The translations under genes and the position numbers were made by a program. The notes under the pieces were generated by a model. The model saw nothing but the letters and a program-made list of their open reading frames with translations, had not been told where the DNA came from and searched no databases. A DNA stretch of 8,928 nucleotides, from positions 1 to 8,928 of the forward strand of contig JANXNO010000006.1 of NCBI GenBank assembly GCA_025354075.1, read 5' to 3'. Below are positions 7,291 through 8,928 of this stretch, piece by piece. Numbering within the stretch: the stretch's first letter is position 1; each line of letters begins with the position of its first letter. Source of the DNA: Burkholderiales bacterium. GTDB lineage: Bacteria; Pseudomonadota; Gammaproteobacteria; Burkholderiales; Casimicrobiaceae.

Positions 7291-8880
7291 ATGATTTCAA
7301 GTCGCCACATTATCGCGTGCTGGGCCCGCGTTGCGGTTCCGTTATTGATGGCTGCGAGCGGCGCGCTGTTTGCGCAATCCATCAACGTCGGACTCGCAGG
7401 CGATATCACGGCGTTTGATCCGCACTATCACAACGTCGGGCCGAATAACGCGTCGGTCGGTCACGTGTTCGAGCGCCTGGCGGAAACGGACGAGCGGCAA
7501 AAGCTGGTGCCCGGCCTTGCCCTGTCTTGGAAGCCGATTGATGATTTGAACTGGGAGTTCAAGCTGCGCAAAGGCGTCAAATGGCACGACGGCAGCGACT
7601 TCACGGCCGATGATGTGATTTTCACGGTGGATCGCGTGCCGAAAGTGCCGAATTCTCCGTCATCGTTTTCAACGTACGTGCGACCGATTAAGTCAATCAA
7701 GGCGACCGATCCGCACACGCTCATCATCACCACCGAGAAGCCGCATCCGCTTCTGCCCAATGACCTCGCGCTGATTCACATCGTGTCGAAAAAAGCGGCG
7801 ACCGGCGCAACCACCGAGGACTTCAACACCGGCAAAGCGGCGGTGGGCACGGGGCCGTACAAGTTCGTACGTTTCGCCAAAGGAGATCGCCTTGAACTGG
7901 CTAGAAACGACGCGTGGTGGGGCGGCAAAACGCCGTGGGAAAAAGCGACATTGCGCCTGTTGACCAACGATCCAGCCCGCGTCGCAGCACTGCTGTCGGG
8001 CGACGTGCAAGCGATTGAGAACGCACCGACTGCGGACATGTCGCGCCTCAAGGCAGACAAGAATTTGTCGCTGTCGCGCGTTGGCTCCAACCGCCTGATT
8101 TATCTACACATGGACTCGAACCGCGACGTCACGCCGTTTGTCACCGACAAGCAGGGCAAACCGCTCGCTAAAAATCCGCTCAAGGATCCGAATGTGCGCA
8201 AAGCAATTTCGTTAGCCATCAATCGTGACGCTATGGTCAGCCGCGTGATGGAGGGTGAGGCGATTGCCGCCGGCCAACCGTTGCCCGACGGTTATCCCGG
8301 CACCTCGAAGACACTGAAGCCCGATAAATTTGATGCAGCGCAGGCAAAGAAATTGTTGGCGGAAGCGGGCTATCCCGACGGCTTCGCGATGACTATTCAC
8401 GCACCGAACAATCGCTATGTCAACGACGAACAAATCGCGCAGGCCATCGCGCAAATGCTGTCGCGCGTCGGCATCGCGATGAAGGTGGATGCCATGCCGT
8501 CGTCGGTGTATTTCACACGGGCGACCAAGCTCGATTTCAGTTTTATGCTGCTCGGCTGGTCGGCGGGTTCTGGCGAAATGTCTGACAGCTTGCGGCCATT
8601 GCTCGGCACGTTCGATGCGAAAAAGGGCTGGGGCAACGCCAATCGCGGTCGCTACTCAAACGGCAAGTTTGACGCGATGCTCGAAGACGCGCTGGTGACA
8701 ATCAACGACGCCAAACGCGAAGCGCTTCTTGCCCGAGCCACCGAAATCGCAATGGACGATCAAGGCATCATTCCGCTGCATTTTCAGATGAACGTATGGG
8801 CCATGAAAAAGAATCTGACCTACACGGCACGCACCGATGAGACGACGTCGGCTTGGATGTTCAAGCCGACGGGAAAGTAA
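7291..8880 (+). CDS. ABC transporter substrate-binding protein, peptide/nickel family (SBP_bac_5)
   Basis: This is a periplasmic solute-binding protein that captures a ligand, typically a di- or oligopeptide, glutathione, nickel complex or similar, and passes it to an ABC permease. The product is 529 residues, usual for the family. A Sec signal peptide is clear: basic N-terminus, hydrophobic core VAVPLLMAASGALFA and likely cleavage after Ala28. The mature chain starts with the typical lobe-1 strand VGLAGDITAFDPH (33-45). The family signature FKLRKGVKWHDGSDFTADDVIFTVDRV is at 90-116, and GTGPYKF at 186-192. Start choice: GGGG at 7281-7284 is well spaced from the ATG at 7291, while the ATG at 7285 directly abuts it. 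No permease or ATPase gene is visible; they may lie beyond the right edge, although a hairpin 13 bases after the stop could end the transcript. The ligand cannot be predicted reliably. The divergent acyl-amino acid hydrolase hints at peptide-like or N-acylated compounds. Confidence 0.93.
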   Translation: MISSRHIIACWARVAVPLLMAASGALFAQSINVGLAGDITAFDPHYHNVGPNNASVGHVFERLAETDERQKLVPGLALSWKPIDDLNWEFKLRKGVKWHDGSDFTADDVIFTVDRVPKVPNSPSSFSTYVRPIKSIKATDPHTLIITTEKPHPLLPNDLALIHIVSKKAATGATTEDFNTGKAAVGTGPYKFVRFAKGDRLELARNDAWWGGKTPWEKATLRLLTNDPARVAALLSGDVQAIENAPTADMSRLKADKNLSLSRVGSNRLIYLHMDSNRDVTPFVTDKQGKPLAKNPLKDPNVRKAISLAINRDAMVSRVMEGEAIAAGQPLPDGYPGTSKTLKPDKFDAAQAKKLLAEAGYPDGFAMTIHAPNNRYVNDEQIAQAIAQMLSRVGIAMKVDAMPSSVYFTRATKLDFSFMLLGWSAGSGEMSDSLRPLLGTFDAKKGWGNANRGRYSNGKFDAMLEDALVTINDAKREALLARATEIAMDDQGIIPLHFQMNVWAMKKNLTYTARTDETTSAWMFKPTGK

Positions 8881-8893
8881 CGAAAATTCAGTC

Positions 8894-8928
8894 CCCTCTC
8901 CCCTTGCGGGAGAGGGTTAGGGTGAGGG
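8894..8928. repeat. CCCTCTCCC/GGGAGAGGG hairpin repeat at right edge (copy 3)
   Basis: CCCTCTCCC (8894-8902) and GGGAGAGGG (8908-8916) form a perfect 9-bp stem with a five-base loop, 13 bases after the stop of the binding-protein gene. The arms equal those at 6119-6147. It is followed by TTAGGGTGAGGG, which runs to the window edge, so the element may be larger. Very similar CCCTCTCC/GAGAGGG-plus-TTAGGGTGAGGG strings are, from memory, common intergenic repeats in many proteobacterial genomes. Confidence 0.7.

Noticed and set aside
8917..8928. Telomere-like TTAGGGTGAGGG at the right edge
   Set aside because: It adjoins the CT/GA hairpin and is best read as part of that common bacterial intergenic repeat; nothing else suggests a chromosome end.

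Overview
This looks like a piece of a chromosome from a moderately GC-rich proteobacterium, most likely a betaproteobacterium of the Burkholderiales type. That placement is an inference from protein style (the MoaC and BepA-like sequences and the divergent bepA/moaC layout) and is not proven here. The window is mostly ordinary housekeeping sequence: six protein genes, all intact where fully visible, with short gaps and no phage, plasmid, IS or CRISPR signatures. No tRNA or rRNA gene was recognised. No stretch longer than about 220 bases lacks a gene.

Left part (1-2968, minus strand): the first 415 codons of a transketolase gene run off the left edge. After a 219-base gap, which is the tkt leader and the end of the next transcript, comes a complete periplasmic M48 metalloprotease with C-terminal TPR-like repeats (BepA type, outer-membrane quality control).

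Middle (3023-6111, plus strand): moaC (molybdenum cofactor synthesis) is divergent from the protease across only 54 bases. It is followed by comEC, the inner-membrane DNA-uptake channel with a C-terminal metallo-beta-lactamase-like domain. The 161-base gap between moaC and comEC holds a perfect 18-bp inverted repeat that looks like a REP/BIME element, plus small hairpins.

Right part (6264-8880): an AstE/AspA-type zinc deacylase on the minus strand converges on comEC and is divergent from a plus-strand solute-binding protein of the peptide/nickel ABC family (SBP_bac_5). The pair shares a 61-base intergenic region, which suggests but does not prove a link between uptake of a peptide-like or N-acyl compound and its hydrolysis. 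A family of pyrimidine/purine hairpins with CCCTCTCCC/GGGAGAGGG arms sits directly after the stop codons of comEC and of the binding-protein gene, with a degenerate relative after the deacylase gene.

I do not see a convincing novel multi-gene system. The points most worth a second look are the two dispersed-repeat families in the gaps, the deacylase/binding-protein pair, and the unusual leaders of several genes, which lack a good ribosome binding site.
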